NCBI GenBank assembly: GCA_030147525.1
Contig: JASBVF010000058.1
Span: 62,001 to 126,000 of the forward strand
Reading direction: 5' to 3'
DNA length: 64,000 nucleotides
DNA from: Bacteroidota bacterium
Lineage (GTDB): Bacteria; Bacteroidota; Bacteroidia; Chitinophagales; Saprospiraceae
The notes beneath the pieces were generated by a model. The model was not told where the DNA came from, ran no database searches, and worked only from the letters and a program-made list of their open reading frames with translations. The position numbers were made by a program, and so were the translations under genes. Positions 8,923-17,956 of this stretch are shown piece after piece; within the stretch, counting starts at the first letter, position 1, and the number at the start of each line of letters is the position of its first letter.

Positions 8923-10191
8923 TTAGTTTGAAAACCTCCCCAGCAAATCCGCCAGCCGCCAGCAATCTTCAAAACTATTGTACATCGGCACGGGCGCCAC
9001 TCGTACGACATTTGGCTCCCGCCAATCGGCCACCACGCCGTTTTCCGTGAGGAAGTCAAAGAGTTTTTTGCCTTCGTTACCGGTGAGGATGGATAGTTGA
9101 CAGCCACGTTGCTCCGGGTCTTTCGGTGTGATGATGTTGAAACGCTGCGCTTTCCGGTTCAGGTTTTCAATTAAAAACTCCAGGTAGCCGGTCATTTTCA
9201 CCGCCTTCGCCCTGAGATTATCCATGCCTGCCTCCTCGAACATGTCGAGGCTTACTTTGTGGGCGGCCATGCTTAAAACCTGGGCATTGCTCAGTTGCCA
9301 ACCTGCTGCGCCCGGCATCGGAATGAAGCCTTTTTCCATTTTGAAACGGCTCCCTTCGTCATGACCCCACCAGCCGGCGAAGCGGGGAAGGTCAGCATTG
9401 TTGCCATGGCGCTCGTGAACGAAAATGCCGCTGGGGCCTCCGGGGCCGGAGTTCAGGTATTTGTAGCTGCACCAACAGGCAAAATCCACCCCCCAATCGT
9501 GCAATTGCAGTGGAAGGTTACCCGCAGCGTGAGCGAGATCAAAACCTGCTACGGCGCCTGTCCGGTGCGCCGCTTCGGTGATTTTTTTCAAATCAAAAAA
9601 CTGCCCCGTGTAGTAATTCACCCCACCAAACATCACGGTTGCCACCTCATCGCCGTGCTCCTCAATTGTAGCCAGGATGTCTTCCGTCCGCAGCGTCTCC
9701 TCCCCCGCCCTCGGTGCTACCTCTACAATTGCGTCAGACGGCAAAAAACCGTGAAACCGGACCTGACTTTCCATGGCATACTGGTCGGATGGGAAAGCAT
9801 GCGCCTCCATGATGATTTTGAAACGCTTCTTCGTTGGCCGGTAAAAGCTGACCATGAGCAGGTGCAGGTTGGTGGTTAGCGTGTTCATCACCACGACTTC
9901 CGACTCTTTGGCCCCCACGATACGAGCGCTCTGCGGCAGCAAAAACCGGTGATAGTACATCCACGGCATTTCACCCCGGAAATGTCCTTCCACGGCGTGT
10001 TCCCGCCAATGGTCTAATTCACGCTCCAGGGCTGCCTGCACGCCCCTGGGCTGCAAACCAAGCGAGTTACCACAGAAGTAGAGGACTTTTTCATCCTTAT
10101 GTTTTGGAAAAAAAAACTGCTCCCGGTAAGAGCGGAGCGGATCAGTTTCGTCAAGTTGGCGGGCGAAATCGAGTGTTGGTTGGTAATTCAT
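8923..10191 (-). CDS. kynU: Kynureninase
   Basis: 422 residues, the usual length. This PLP enzyme cleaves kynurenine to anthranilate and alanine (or 3-hydroxykynurenine to 3-hydroxyanthranilate). The PLP lysine is K244 in CWCSYKYLNSGPGG, and the cofactor Asp/His pair lies in GFDLAHAAGN (217-225). The N-terminus FCGNSLGLQPRG is also typical. It is cytoplasmic. It sits 34 bases after ogt and 33 bases before ccmB in a minus-strand run, with a possible own promoter at 10217-10224. A formamidase-like gene for the preceding step lies at 18607-19242. Whether the route feeds NAD synthesis or only Trp degradation cannot be told from this window. Confidence 0.93.
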   Translation of the reverse strand: MNYQPTLDFARQLDETDPLRSYREQFFFPKHKDEKVLYFCGNSLGLQPRGVQAALERELDHWREHAVEGHFRGEMPWMYYHRFLLPQSARIVGAKESEVVVMNTLTTNLHLLMVSFYRPTKKRFKIIMEAHAFPSDQYAMESQVRFHGFLPSDAIVEVAPRAGEETLRTEDILATIEEHGDEVATVMFGGVNYYTGQFFDLKKITEAAHRTGAVAGFDLAHAAGNLPLQLHDWGVDFACWCSYKYLNSGPGGPSGIFVHERHGNNADLPRFAGWWGHDEGSRFKMEKGFIPMPGAAGWQLSNAQVLSMAAHKVSLDMFEEAGMDNLRAKAVKMTGYLEFLIENLNRKAQRFNIITPKDPEQRGCQLSILTGNEGKKLFDFLTENGVVADWREPNVVRVAPVPMYNSFEDCWRLADLLGRFSN

Positions 10192-10216
10192 ATTTGGCCT
10201 GATTCAGTTAAGGCCG

Positions 10217-10224
10217 CAAAAATA
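10217..10224 (-). promoter_or_regulatory. Candidate -7 promoter element for kynU
   Basis: The minus strand reads TATTTTTG, matching TAnnTTTG, 25 bases before the kynU start and directly behind the ogt stop codon. A TTTG lies upstream but at the wrong spacing, so this is a weak candidate. Confidence 0.3.
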
Positions 10225-10225
10225 G

Positions 10226-10723
10226 TCAAAACAAACTACCCTGTTCTCCGAAACTCATGGGGTTTTCCAACTCCAGCAGTTTACGTTTCATGTCGAGGCC
10301 GTAAAAGTAGCCTTGCAAGTCGCCGTTTTTTGCAATGACACGGTGGCAGGGAATGATGATGGCGATAGGGTTTTCCCGGTTCGCCTGCCCGACGGCCCTG
10401 ACGGAGTCGGGGTTGTCGAGCTGCTTCGCAATGGCTGAGTAGCTGGTCGTGTGGCCGTAGGGAATTTTGAGCAGTTCCTGCCACACACTTTGATTGAAAT
10501 GCGTACCTCCCGACAGGTCAAGCGGCAGGTCAAAATTCTGGCGTTTGCGTTGAAAATATTCCGCCAGCTGACGCACCGCTTCGACGATGTGCTCGGGTGC
10601 ATCCTGATAGTTTTCAGGAGGAACTACTTCGTCCTGCAAGAGTTTCACGGAGGTGATGCTCCGCTGATTGCCTTTGATTTCAAAGCAGCCGAATGGAGAA
10701 TGATAATGGGCAGTGTGAGACAT
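10226..10723 (-). CDS. ogt: Methylated-DNA--[protein]-cysteine S-methyltransferase
   Basis: 165 residues. It repairs O6-methylguanine by transferring the methyl group to its own cysteine. The acceptor is C126 in IIIPCHRVIAKNGDLQGY. The helix-turn-helix/Arg-finger region SVRAVGQANRENP lies at about 107-119. The N-terminal domain is short, as in Ogt-type enzymes, and there is no AraC-like Ada domain. It lies 11 bases after the secreted protein at 10735-12387 and 34 bases before kynU. Confidence 0.92.
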   Translation of the reverse strand: MSHTAHYHSPFGCFEIKGNQRSITSVKLLQDEVVPPENYQDAPEHIVEAVRQLAEYFQRKRQNFDLPLDLSGGTHFNQSVWQELLKIPYGHTTSYSAIAKQLDNPDSVRAVGQANRENPIAIIIPCHRVIAKNGDLQGYFYGLDMKRKLLELENPMSFGEQGSLF

Positions 10724-10734
10724 GGTTAAACATT

Positions 10735-12387
10735 TTACTCAAATTTCAAATTACCAAACCGATACCCCCTGTTCCGTTCGCCAAACACGGCCATTTCCCT
10801 CTTGCCGATCTGCTTGCACATTTTCGGCCGGGTAATAACACCCGCATCCCGGTTGGTAGCCATCGGGAAAGTACTCACTTCCCCGTCCTTGCTCACCTGC
10901 GCCAGTACAATCACGCCATCGCCACCTGAATAAGTGTAAAAACGGTTGGAGCGTTGGTTTCCGGCAAAGTTTTTCACGTTGTCATTGTAAAGAAAAAACA
11001 ATTTATCCCTGACGATTGACATGGCGTAAGAAGAATAGTACCCACCGTCGTTGCGGGTTTCCTGCCGCTTTGGGATACGGGACGCCCACTCGATTTCGCC
11101 GTTTGGACGAATGTTCACGACGAGGATGTCATTGTAGTGGTAGTAATAATCCGTCTGCGTCCGGCCGAATCGATTGTTATAAAACGGATCATAAAAGCCG
11201 TAGGGATAAAAACCATATGGATAATCCCGGTAAACATCCTGCTCGATGAAAAACTGTTCGGCTACCAGCACTGCACCGCCGTCGCTTCTCAGAATGAGTT
11301 CGTCAAGCGAGTAGTCGAACAGCTCCGGCGCACGGCGCACATCATTGTTGGCTTGTGCGGTTTTGGCTTTCTCCTTGTTTTTTTCAGACATAAATTCCGT
11401 CAGGAAGTTGAAATCAAAAGGCTGGTAATTCCGGTTGGTAATCTCCCTGGTTTCAGGGTTCAAGCGAAAATAAGTCGCCCCTTTCACACTGTAGGTTCCT
11501 CTTTCTGAATAAAAACCGGCACAAATCAGGGTCCCGTCCTTTGCAGGCCGGAAGGTCAAATCCGTAATAAATTTATTTTCTCCGTCAATGCGATACTCCT
11601 GGGCGTCGTTGCCGCTGTCGGTGTAGGATAGAATGACATATTTGTAAGTCGGATTACCCCGCCTCCGCCACTTTGCATTGTCTTCGTACAACACACCGAG
11701 CAGGTAAACATTTCCCCGGTCATCCACCCGGTAATCTTCCACTGTAAACTGGTTGTCAGGGTAAGGCAGGATGATGTTTTTCTCCCAGATCAGGTCAAAA
11801 TTTTGATCAAAAACCCGGAAGCCAAACCGCTCGGGGTTTTTCTTTTCATAGGGCAATTCGTTGTAAACCAGCAACTTGGTACTATCATTCGAAATGTGAA
11901 AACCAAACTTACCCTCCACTTCCACGTTCCTTGCCTCGTTTTCACAAATCATCTCCAGGCTCCTGGAAGGTGTCAGCGTTCGCATGCTGATTTCCTGTTT
12001 GAAAAGGTAATTCCGCTTCTTCGCCGTATTGTTGAAAGACGTAAGCAGGTAAAGCTGACCGTTCAGCAGCACCACATTTTCAAAATCACGCTGTTTTCCT
12101 TTGTACTTCAGGTCCATCTCTTCCGAGCGTTGAAGCTTCATTTCCTTTGAAAAAAATTCAACCCAGGCTCGGGGGCGGGCATTGGCGCTTGCCATCACTT
12201 TTTGACGCAGCACGTAAAATCCATCAGGCACAATACCGATGACCTTGGTGGCAACCGTATTGTTGGGTTCATTATAATCATTGCCCCAATCGAGGCTCGC
12301 CGGGGTTTTGATCTGAGCCGTCAAAAAGTTTGTACAAAATAACAGGACTAATGCGGATAAAAAGGATCTGAAATATTTTGGCTGCAT
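10735..12387 (-). CDS. Secreted protein of unknown function
   Basis: 550 residues. The N-terminus is a clear signal peptide (hydrophobic core FLSALVLLFCTNFLTAQ). The body has repeated beta-strand-like segments, for example 'VYLLGVLYED', 'LICAGFYSERGTYS' and 'DILVVNIRPNGEIEWASRIPK', suggesting a beta-propeller-like fold. A Tyr/Asp/Pro-rich insert (YRDYPYGFYPYGFYD) lies near residue 400. There is no T9SS sorting domain, so a periplasmic or outer-membrane-associated location is likely. It heads the minus-strand run to ogt and kynU, with a candidate -7 box at 12426-12433. I do not recognise the family. Confidence 0.75.
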   Translation of the reverse strand: MQPKYFRSFLSALVLLFCTNFLTAQIKTPASLDWGNDYNEPNNTVATKVIGIVPDGFYVLRQKVMASANARPRAWVEFFSKEMKLQRSEEMDLKYKGKQRDFENVVLLNGQLYLLTSFNNTAKKRNYLFKQEISMRTLTPSRSLEMICENEARNVEVEGKFGFHISNDSTKLLVYNELPYEKKNPERFGFRVFDQNFDLIWEKNIILPYPDNQFTVEDYRVDDRGNVYLLGVLYEDNAKWRRRGNPTYKYVILSYTDSGNDAQEYRIDGENKFITDLTFRPAKDGTLICAGFYSERGTYSVKGATYFRLNPETREITNRNYQPFDFNFLTEFMSEKNKEKAKTAQANNDVRRAPELFDYSLDELILRSDGGAVLVAEQFFIEQDVYRDYPYGFYPYGFYDPFYNNRFGRTQTDYYYHYNDILVVNIRPNGEIEWASRIPKRQETRNDGGYYSSYAMSIVRDKLFFLYNDNVKNFAGNQRSNRFYTYSGGDGVIVLAQVSKDGEVSTFPMATNRDAGVITRPKMCKQIGKREMAVFGERNRGYRFGNLKFE

Positions 12388-12425
12388 TGTTTGAGCTTTT
12401 ATTTTCGATTTTTCAAAAAAGCGTT

Positions 12426-12433
12426 CAAAGGTA
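12426..12433 (-). promoter_or_regulatory. Candidate -7 promoter element
   Basis: The minus strand reads TACCTTTG 38 bases before the start of the secreted-protein gene at 12387. The -33 TTTG is not visible at 19-21 bases, so only half of the Bacteroidota consensus is present. Confidence 0.4.
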
Positions 12434-12576
12434 GAAAAAATTGAAATGGGTAAATCCTAAACAAGCTGGTCGCCTCACAGGGTCAGTATTTCTATAAAAT
12501 TAACAGGACATTAAGGCATTTGATTTTGTTTGCGGAAAAAATCAAAGGGTTTCCCCAGCGAAATTGACTAACTGCA

Positions 12577-14943
12577 ATGAAAAAAACAATCTACACCCCG
12601 GCGGTACTATTCCTTTTTATCTGTATGCAGGCACTTGCCCAGGAGGATACTACTGCCCTTTTGCAGCCCCGGATTCTGGTTCAGGACGACATACAGACGC
12701 CACTGGCCAATTTTAACAGCAAAGTTCAGATTATCTCAGGCAGTCGTTTCCCCATCGCAGCGACGGACCTGCCCTACTCCACTTACATTATAACAAAAGA
12801 GGAAATTCGTCAAAACAGCTACGAAACTCTGGTGGATGCGCTGAAAATGGCACCCGGCATCCGGGTAAGCCAACCGGGGTCAGCGATCGAAGGCGAAACT
12901 TTTCTGATGCGGGGCCTGCTTGGCAATGCATACACCAAAATCCTCATCAACGACGTCCCGGTCAAGCCGTCATTCGTGGCCGGCATGCCCATCGGCGCCC
13001 AGCTCCCGGTCAAAGAAGCCGAACGCATCGAAGTCATCTACGGCGCAGGCGCTGCGCTCTACGGGGCAGATGCTTCGGCCGGTGTCGTCAACATCATCAC
13101 CCGGCAGTCGGAGAAACCGGTTTTCATGCAGGCCGACCTCTCTGTGGGAGGCGGGCTTTACAGCAGTGTCAACGTAATGTTCGGCGGAAAACTGGGGCGT
13201 GACCGCCGCATTTTTAAGTATTACGCCTACGGCAGTAATGTGCTTTTTGAAAGACGGAATATTTTTTACGACGTTGGTTTCAATTATAATCCGGAGAGTT
13301 ACCCGTTGCTGACCGGAACCGATAGTTTGTTCATCAACCTCCCGAACTACAGCAGGCGCAGCGAAGATTCCCTGCTGACCAATACGCCGCACCTTAGCCG
13401 TAAATTTGGCATCACGCTCAATTTCAGGGGAATTACCCTCTCCGCCGAAACAATGTACCGCCGGGATCACAGTGCCCTCGGCTTGAACACTGCTGCTATT
13501 TCCTACCGCAACCCGCTGACTTTCACAGGAGAACGCATTACCAGAATTAACCTCAATTTTTTCAAACAGAAAGAAAATAAAAATCACAAAACAGACCTGA
13601 CTTACCTCAGCTACCAGATGGACAACCAGTCTTCAGCTCTGTTTCTGCAGAATACCCTGGCAATTGAATTGAAAAACGCAGCACTCGCTGAAGCCAACCG
13701 CCTCGACAGAGACTCTTTGGGGCTTGCTTTACAAAAATATTTATCAAGTTATGACCAGTATTTCACGGGGCTGCGGTTTTTTCATGGTTGGTCGGATGAG
13801 TGGCGCATTGAGCATGTCCGCAATTACCGCCTGATAAAAAAAATGACGCTGACGGCTGGCGCTAATGGCAAAATCACTGCCGGTTTCCCCATGACCAGCC
13901 TGCTATCCCGCCCCTCGGAAAGTAACAACTCACTCAACAGCACCAGATTGGACAGTTTAAGTTTTGACCCAAATATATTTCCAGTAGAGCCAGAGCCGCG
14001 GCTTCTGCTGGAATCGAATCTTTTCGGTCAGTTGTTTTACAACGGAAAGCGCTTTAACCTGACAGCAGGCGTTAACTATGCCAGCTATTCAACACTTGAA
14101 GGTACTGATTCCATTTCCACGATTTCTGTCAGTGAATTGCTGCCTCGCCTGGCTGGCATCTGGAAAATCACCGATGGCCTCAACATTCGAACATCCTGGG
14201 GAAAAGCATTTAGAATTCCCAATGAATTTTACCTTGCCAACACCTATTCCATCCATTCAGACCAGGCTCCACAGGTCAGCCGCCCGTTTAATCCATTGAA
14301 GGCCGAGAGCACCACGTCCTGGGAAAGCGGCATCCGAATCAACCCGAAAGGCGACCGTGCCAGCATAGACCTGACCTGGTTTCTCAACGAAACCTCTGAT
14401 TTGATCAGCTTTGGCAGAATGGCCGCATATAATCAGGACTCCTCACAATACGACGCAGTGCTGGGGTATCGCAACAATCTCAACTCAACCATCCGGTACA
14501 ACGGCGGACAGTTGGCATTTGCTTATGAATTTAATTTTGGGGGTAAAAAATGGCTTTCAGGTCAGTATAATTTTTCATGGACAAAAGCGAGGCTTAGTAT
14601 TGAAGACCAGAGCGAAACTATATCGCTACCCCAGTTTGCCGGGCGCATCCATCAACTCAGAGTCGTATTTTCCAGATTGAATAAAACGACGATCGTTGTT
14701 GATTACCTCCGCCTCAACGGGTTGGGCCGGACGGCAGGCCCCAACCCCCAAACCAAATTTTCAACCGTGGACGTAGTACTTCGCTATGCCTTCAACGACC
14801 GGTTCGATGCTTACATTAAAGTAATTAATCTTTTTGACCGGCAGTATTCCGGAATTCCGGCCAGTCGGACGCCGGACGATTTGATCTACAATCCGCAGAC
14901 CGGTTCGTTTTTCAGGTTGGGCATGAATTACTACATAGAATAA
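12577..14943 (+). CDS. TonB-dependent outer-membrane receptor
   Basis: 788 residues. A signal peptide (MKKTIYTPAVLFLFICMQALAQ) is followed by a plug domain at about 60-180 with YIITKEEIRQ, DALKMAPGIRV and RIEVIYGAGAALYGADA, which ends in GVVNIITRQ. The rest is a beta-barrel finishing with GSFFRLGMNYYIE. It would import a ligand across the outer membrane with TonB energy. No SusD partner or N-terminal carboxypeptidase-like domain is present, so it is more like a siderophore- or vitamin-type receptor than a SusC. I see no cobalamin or other riboswitch in the 190-base upstream region. The adenylate cyclase gene follows on the same strand. Confidence 0.9.
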   Translation: MKKTIYTPAVLFLFICMQALAQEDTTALLQPRILVQDDIQTPLANFNSKVQIISGSRFPIAATDLPYSTYIITKEEIRQNSYETLVDALKMAPGIRVSQPGSAIEGETFLMRGLLGNAYTKILINDVPVKPSFVAGMPIGAQLPVKEAERIEVIYGAGAALYGADASAGVVNIITRQSEKPVFMQADLSVGGGLYSSVNVMFGGKLGRDRRIFKYYAYGSNVLFERRNIFYDVGFNYNPESYPLLTGTDSLFINLPNYSRRSEDSLLTNTPHLSRKFGITLNFRGITLSAETMYRRDHSALGLNTAAISYRNPLTFTGERITRINLNFFKQKENKNHKTDLTYLSYQMDNQSSALFLQNTLAIELKNAALAEANRLDRDSLGLALQKYLSSYDQYFTGLRFFHGWSDEWRIEHVRNYRLIKKMTLTAGANGKITAGFPMTSLLSRPSESNNSLNSTRLDSLSFDPNIFPVEPEPRLLLESNLFGQLFYNGKRFNLTAGVNYASYSTLEGTDSISTISVSELLPRLAGIWKITDGLNIRTSWGKAFRIPNEFYLANTYSIHSDQAPQVSRPFNPLKAESTTSWESGIRINPKGDRASIDLTWFLNETSDLISFGRMAAYNQDSSQYDAVLGYRNNLNSTIRYNGGQLAFAYEFNFGGKKWLSGQYNFSWTKARLSIEDQSETISLPQFAGRIHQLRVVFSRLNKTTIVVDYLRLNGLGRTAGPNPQTKFSTVDVVLRYAFNDRFDAYIKVINLFDRQYSGIPASRTPDDLIYNPQTGSFFRLGMNYYIE

Positions 14944-15078
14944 ATGCTTATGAAAGACTATGCAACGCTAAGACAAAGCCGGCGTCTTTTGAGAAAACTT
15001 AATCACCTGAAAAAATCAGTTTACGGTCTGATAGACGGACCTGATCTTTTGTGTAAAACCCATTTCAACCCAAGAAAA

Positions 15079-17337
15079 ATGAAACTTGCTTTATCTATAT
15101 TTTTGCTGTTTTCGTGGTCGGGTAGTGCCTTGGCCGGGCCTTTGGATACCATTAAAATTACGCAGGAAAACGTACTCCAGTCACCAGTGGTAAATGAGTT
15201 AAGGTTTGCGCTGGTTGATTTTCACATTGCTGAAAAAAAACAGGATCAAACCGAAATCCTCAATGCCTGCCTCACCGTCGGCGACCTTTACAACCGGGAG
15301 CTTTTTTATGAAAAAGCCATCGAATACTATAACAAAGCGGAAAAAATGGCAGAAAAGCAGGCCTCCGACCCCACCCTGACGGCAATACAAACCAAAATTG
15401 CCGAAGCACTGCTGAAAGCCAACAAACCCGCCCTGGCTCATGATGCATTTTTAATTTTATTAAAAAAGCATGAACAAAGAAATGTCTACGAACCGCAAAT
15501 CCGGACGCTTGAGCGCCTGGCCGATGCCTGCCTGGCGTCAAAAAATTTTACGAAAGCAACCTCCTACTATTTGAAACTCAAAGACCTTGCGGAAAAAAAC
15601 AACGACCGAAAAACCCTGGTGACCGTTTACAATAACCTTGGGTTTGCCGCCAACCATCTCAATAATTTCAAAGCTGCTGTGGAGTATTTCTCACTGGCGG
15701 AAACGACCGCCGCCGCCGGAGACATCACCATGCCCAGTTACGTTTACACCAACCTCGGTATTGCATGGAACAACCTCGGCAATTCCATCCGCTCGGTTGC
15801 GAATCTTCAAAAAGCAGAAGAAACCAGGAAGGAGGAAAGCCAGAAGTGCTACCTTCAGCACCTGATTTCTGCCCTGCATTTTAAAAATGAAGACATCTAC
15901 AGCGCACTTCGCTACAACGAGCAGGCTTTGAAGTCAGCACAAAAAATGGGCAATGCCGAAGTGCTTAGCGATGCGCTTGACATGGCCTCACAGATTCACG
16001 GAAAACTGTTTGAATACGACAAGGCACTCGATTTTTACAAACAACACCTCTCCCTCAGAGACAGCCTGATGAGAGAAAAACTCCTGAAGCAACAGTACCT
16101 CGAAGCCCTGCACAGCTTACTCGCTCGCACTGAAAGTGAAACCCTCCAGAATATCGCCGACGAAGAAGTAAGGCAACTAACTTTGGAGCAGCTTCAGAGT
16201 AACAACGAACGTCTCCAGCTTGAGGCCGACAACCAGCGCCTCGAAAGCGAACGGCAGGAAAAAGAAGTCGCCCTGCTGCTGCGTGAGCAGGAAGTGAAAG
16301 AGGCCAACCTCCGAACCGCCCAGTTGGAAGCGGAGCGAAATCGGCAGGAACTCAACCTGGCCCGCCAACAGCTTTTGGCCGAAAAACAAAGCCGTGACAT
16401 CTCCAGTCTTAATCAACGCCGCCGGATCGACAGCCTCGAAGCTGCCAACCAACAGGCCGAACAGCAGCAACAAATCGCACTGCTGGAAAGCCAGAAACAG
16501 GTCAATGAACTGAAACTGGTGCAGGAGGAAGAATTTCGCAGAAATGCCTATTTACTCGGTGGGCTTTTGGGGCTGATTTTGCTCGTCATCTTCGGGAGTT
16601 GGCTGTATTCCCAACGGCTCAACAGACGCCTCGCCCTCCAAAACCAACAAATTGAAGCCCAAAAACAGGAAATTGACAGCGAGCGCAGCCGGGCGGAAGG
16701 CTTGCTTCTCAACATCCTGCCCGGCGAAGTGGCACATGAGTTGAAGTCCAACGGAGCAGCCACCCCGAGGCATTACAAGTCCGTGTCGGTACTATTTACC
16801 GACTTCGCCGGTTTCACAAAAATCGCATCGGGTATGCCACCGGGCAAGGTCGTGCAGGAATTGAACGAGTGCTTTCTGGCTTTCGATGAAATCAGCGAGC
16901 GCCACCGCCTCGAAAAAATCAAAACCATCGGCGACAGTTACATGTGTGCCGGAGGCCTTCCGGCTGAAAACAAAACGCACCCCGCCGACGCTGTGGCAGC
17001 GGCCATCGAGATGCTCGATTTCGTTGAAAAACGAAACCGGACGCTCGCAAGCCAGGGCAAACCCGAATGGCCCATCCGCATCGGCATCCACACGGGCGAA
17101 GTGGTGGCGGGCGTGGTCGGCAGCAAAAAATTCGCCTACGACATCTGGGGCGACACCGTGAACGTGGCCAGCCGGATGGAAAACAACGCCGGACATGGCA
17201 CCATCAATATTTCAGAAGAAACCCACCGGCGCATCGGGGGACAATACCACTGCACCTACCGTGGGGAAGTTGAAGTCAAAAACAAAGGAAAAATGGGAAT
17301 GTACGTCGTTGAAACAAATCACCACCCAATTGCCTGA
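15079..17337 (+). CDS. TPR-containing class III adenylate cyclase
   Basis: 752 residues from the ATG at 15079, chosen because it opens a signal peptide (MKLALSIFLLFSWSGSALAG); the frame extends to 14944 without one. Order: signal, TPR repeats (about 20-340), a Glu/Gln-rich coiled coil (about 350-485), one membrane helix (488-510), then a class III cyclase domain (about 565-745). All catalytic residues are visible: metal Asp575 (FTDFAGFT) and Asp619 (TIGDSY), adenine-selecting Lys613 and Asp688 (YDIWGD), and transition-state Asn695 and Arg699 (TVNVASR). This predicts an active ATP-using homodimer with a periplasmic TPR sensor and a cytoplasmic cyclase. Its stop is four bases before the next gene. 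Confidence 0.88.
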   Translation: MKLALSIFLLFSWSGSALAGPLDTIKITQENVLQSPVVNELRFALVDFHIAEKKQDQTEILNACLTVGDLYNRELFYEKAIEYYNKAEKMAEKQASDPTLTAIQTKIAEALLKANKPALAHDAFLILLKKHEQRNVYEPQIRTLERLADACLASKNFTKATSYYLKLKDLAEKNNDRKTLVTVYNNLGFAANHLNNFKAAVEYFSLAETTAAAGDITMPSYVYTNLGIAWNNLGNSIRSVANLQKAEETRKEESQKCYLQHLISALHFKNEDIYSALRYNEQALKSAQKMGNAEVLSDALDMASQIHGKLFEYDKALDFYKQHLSLRDSLMREKLLKQQYLEALHSLLARTESETLQNIADEEVRQLTLEQLQSNNERLQLEADNQRLESERQEKEVALLLREQEVKEANLRTAQLEAERNRQELNLARQQLLAEKQSRDISSLNQRRRIDSLEAANQQAEQQQQIALLESQKQVNELKLVQEEEFRRNAYLLGGLLGLILLVIFGSWLYSQRLNRRLALQNQQIEAQKQEIDSERSRAEGLLLNILPGEVAHELKSNGAATPRHYKSVSVLFTDFAGFTKIASGMPPGKVVQELNECFLAFDEISERHRLEKIKTIGDSYMCAGGLPAENKTHPADAVAAAIEMLDFVEKRNRTLASQGKPEWPIRIGIHTGEVVAGVVGSKKFAYDIWGDTVNVASRMENNAGHGTINISEETHRRIGGQYHCTYRGEVEVKNKGKMGMYVVETNHHPIA

Positions 17338-17341
17338 TCGC

Positions 17342-17956
17342 ATGAAAATTCAGACTGACCGAATCGCCATCGTCCTGCTTGCCGCCGGCACTTCCAGCCG
17401 CCTCGGCCGGCCGAAGCAATTGCTGAAAATCGGTGAAAAAACGCTGATCGAAAAAATGGCAGACGTAGGACTGGCCACGGGCTGCCAACATGTGGTAGTC
17501 GTGCTGGGGGCTTTTTTTGAAAAAATCAAACCGGCGGTTGACCACCTCCCTGTCAACATTTTAATAAATGAAAACTGGTCCGACGGCATGGGCAGCACGA
17601 TTGCCTGCGGCATGGAGTTTTTGATGAAAAACCATCCTGAAACGGAAGCTGTCCTGCTCATGGTTTGCGATCAGCCCCATGTCAGTCCGGCTGTTTTGAA
17701 AAAATTGATGGAAACATGGCGGAAGACCGGCGCTCCCGTCGTCGCTTCGGAATATGGCGGCGCTTTCGGTGTACCGGCTGTTTTTGATCAAAAACTATTT
17801 GCGGAACTGGCCACCCTCGACGGTGAGAAAGGAGCGAAACCGCTGATGTTGCGGTACAGGGACGAGATGAAACTGGTAGCGTTCCCCGAAGGGAAAATTG
17901 ACCTCGATACGCCGGAGGATTTCAGCTGTTTAAAAGATGAGTTTGAAAAAAATTAA
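17342..17956 (+). CDS. MobA/MocA-like nucleotidyltransferase
   Basis: 204 residues from the ATG at 17342, four bases after the cyclase stop, so the two are probably cotranscribed. The NTP-binding signature LLAAGTSSRLGRPKQLL (12-28) and the metal-binding 'MVCDQPHVS' mark the MobA-like NTP transferase family, which joins CTP or GTP to molybdopterin. Resemblance to MocA (molybdenum cofactor cytidylyltransferase) is closest. No xanthine dehydrogenase or XdhC genes are nearby to confirm it. The 3' end overlaps the converging Uma2 gene by four bases. Confidence 0.8.
   Translation: MKIQTDRIAIVLLAAGTSSRLGRPKQLLKIGEKTLIEKMADVGLATGCQHVVVVLGAFFEKIKPAVDHLPVNILINENWSDGMGSTIACGMEFLMKNHPETEAVLLMVCDQPHVSPAVLKKLMETWRKTGAPVVASEYGGAFGVPAVFDQKLFAELATLDGEKGAKPLMLRYRDEMKLVAFPEGKIDLDTPEDFSCLKDEFEKN

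Noticed and set aside
12388-12576. Riboswitch upstream of the TonB-dependent receptor
   Set aside because: No cobalamin, TPP or other conserved box is visible in the 190 bases, and no terminator-like hairpin precedes the gene.
14944-15078. N-terminal extension of the cyclase gene
   Set aside because: The frame is open from 14944, but a signal peptide begins at the ATG at 15079 and the extension has no conserved features.
16177-16473. Antisense frames over the coiled-coil part of the cyclase
   Set aside because: Leu/Phe-rich shadows of a Glu/Gln/Arg-rich coiled coil.
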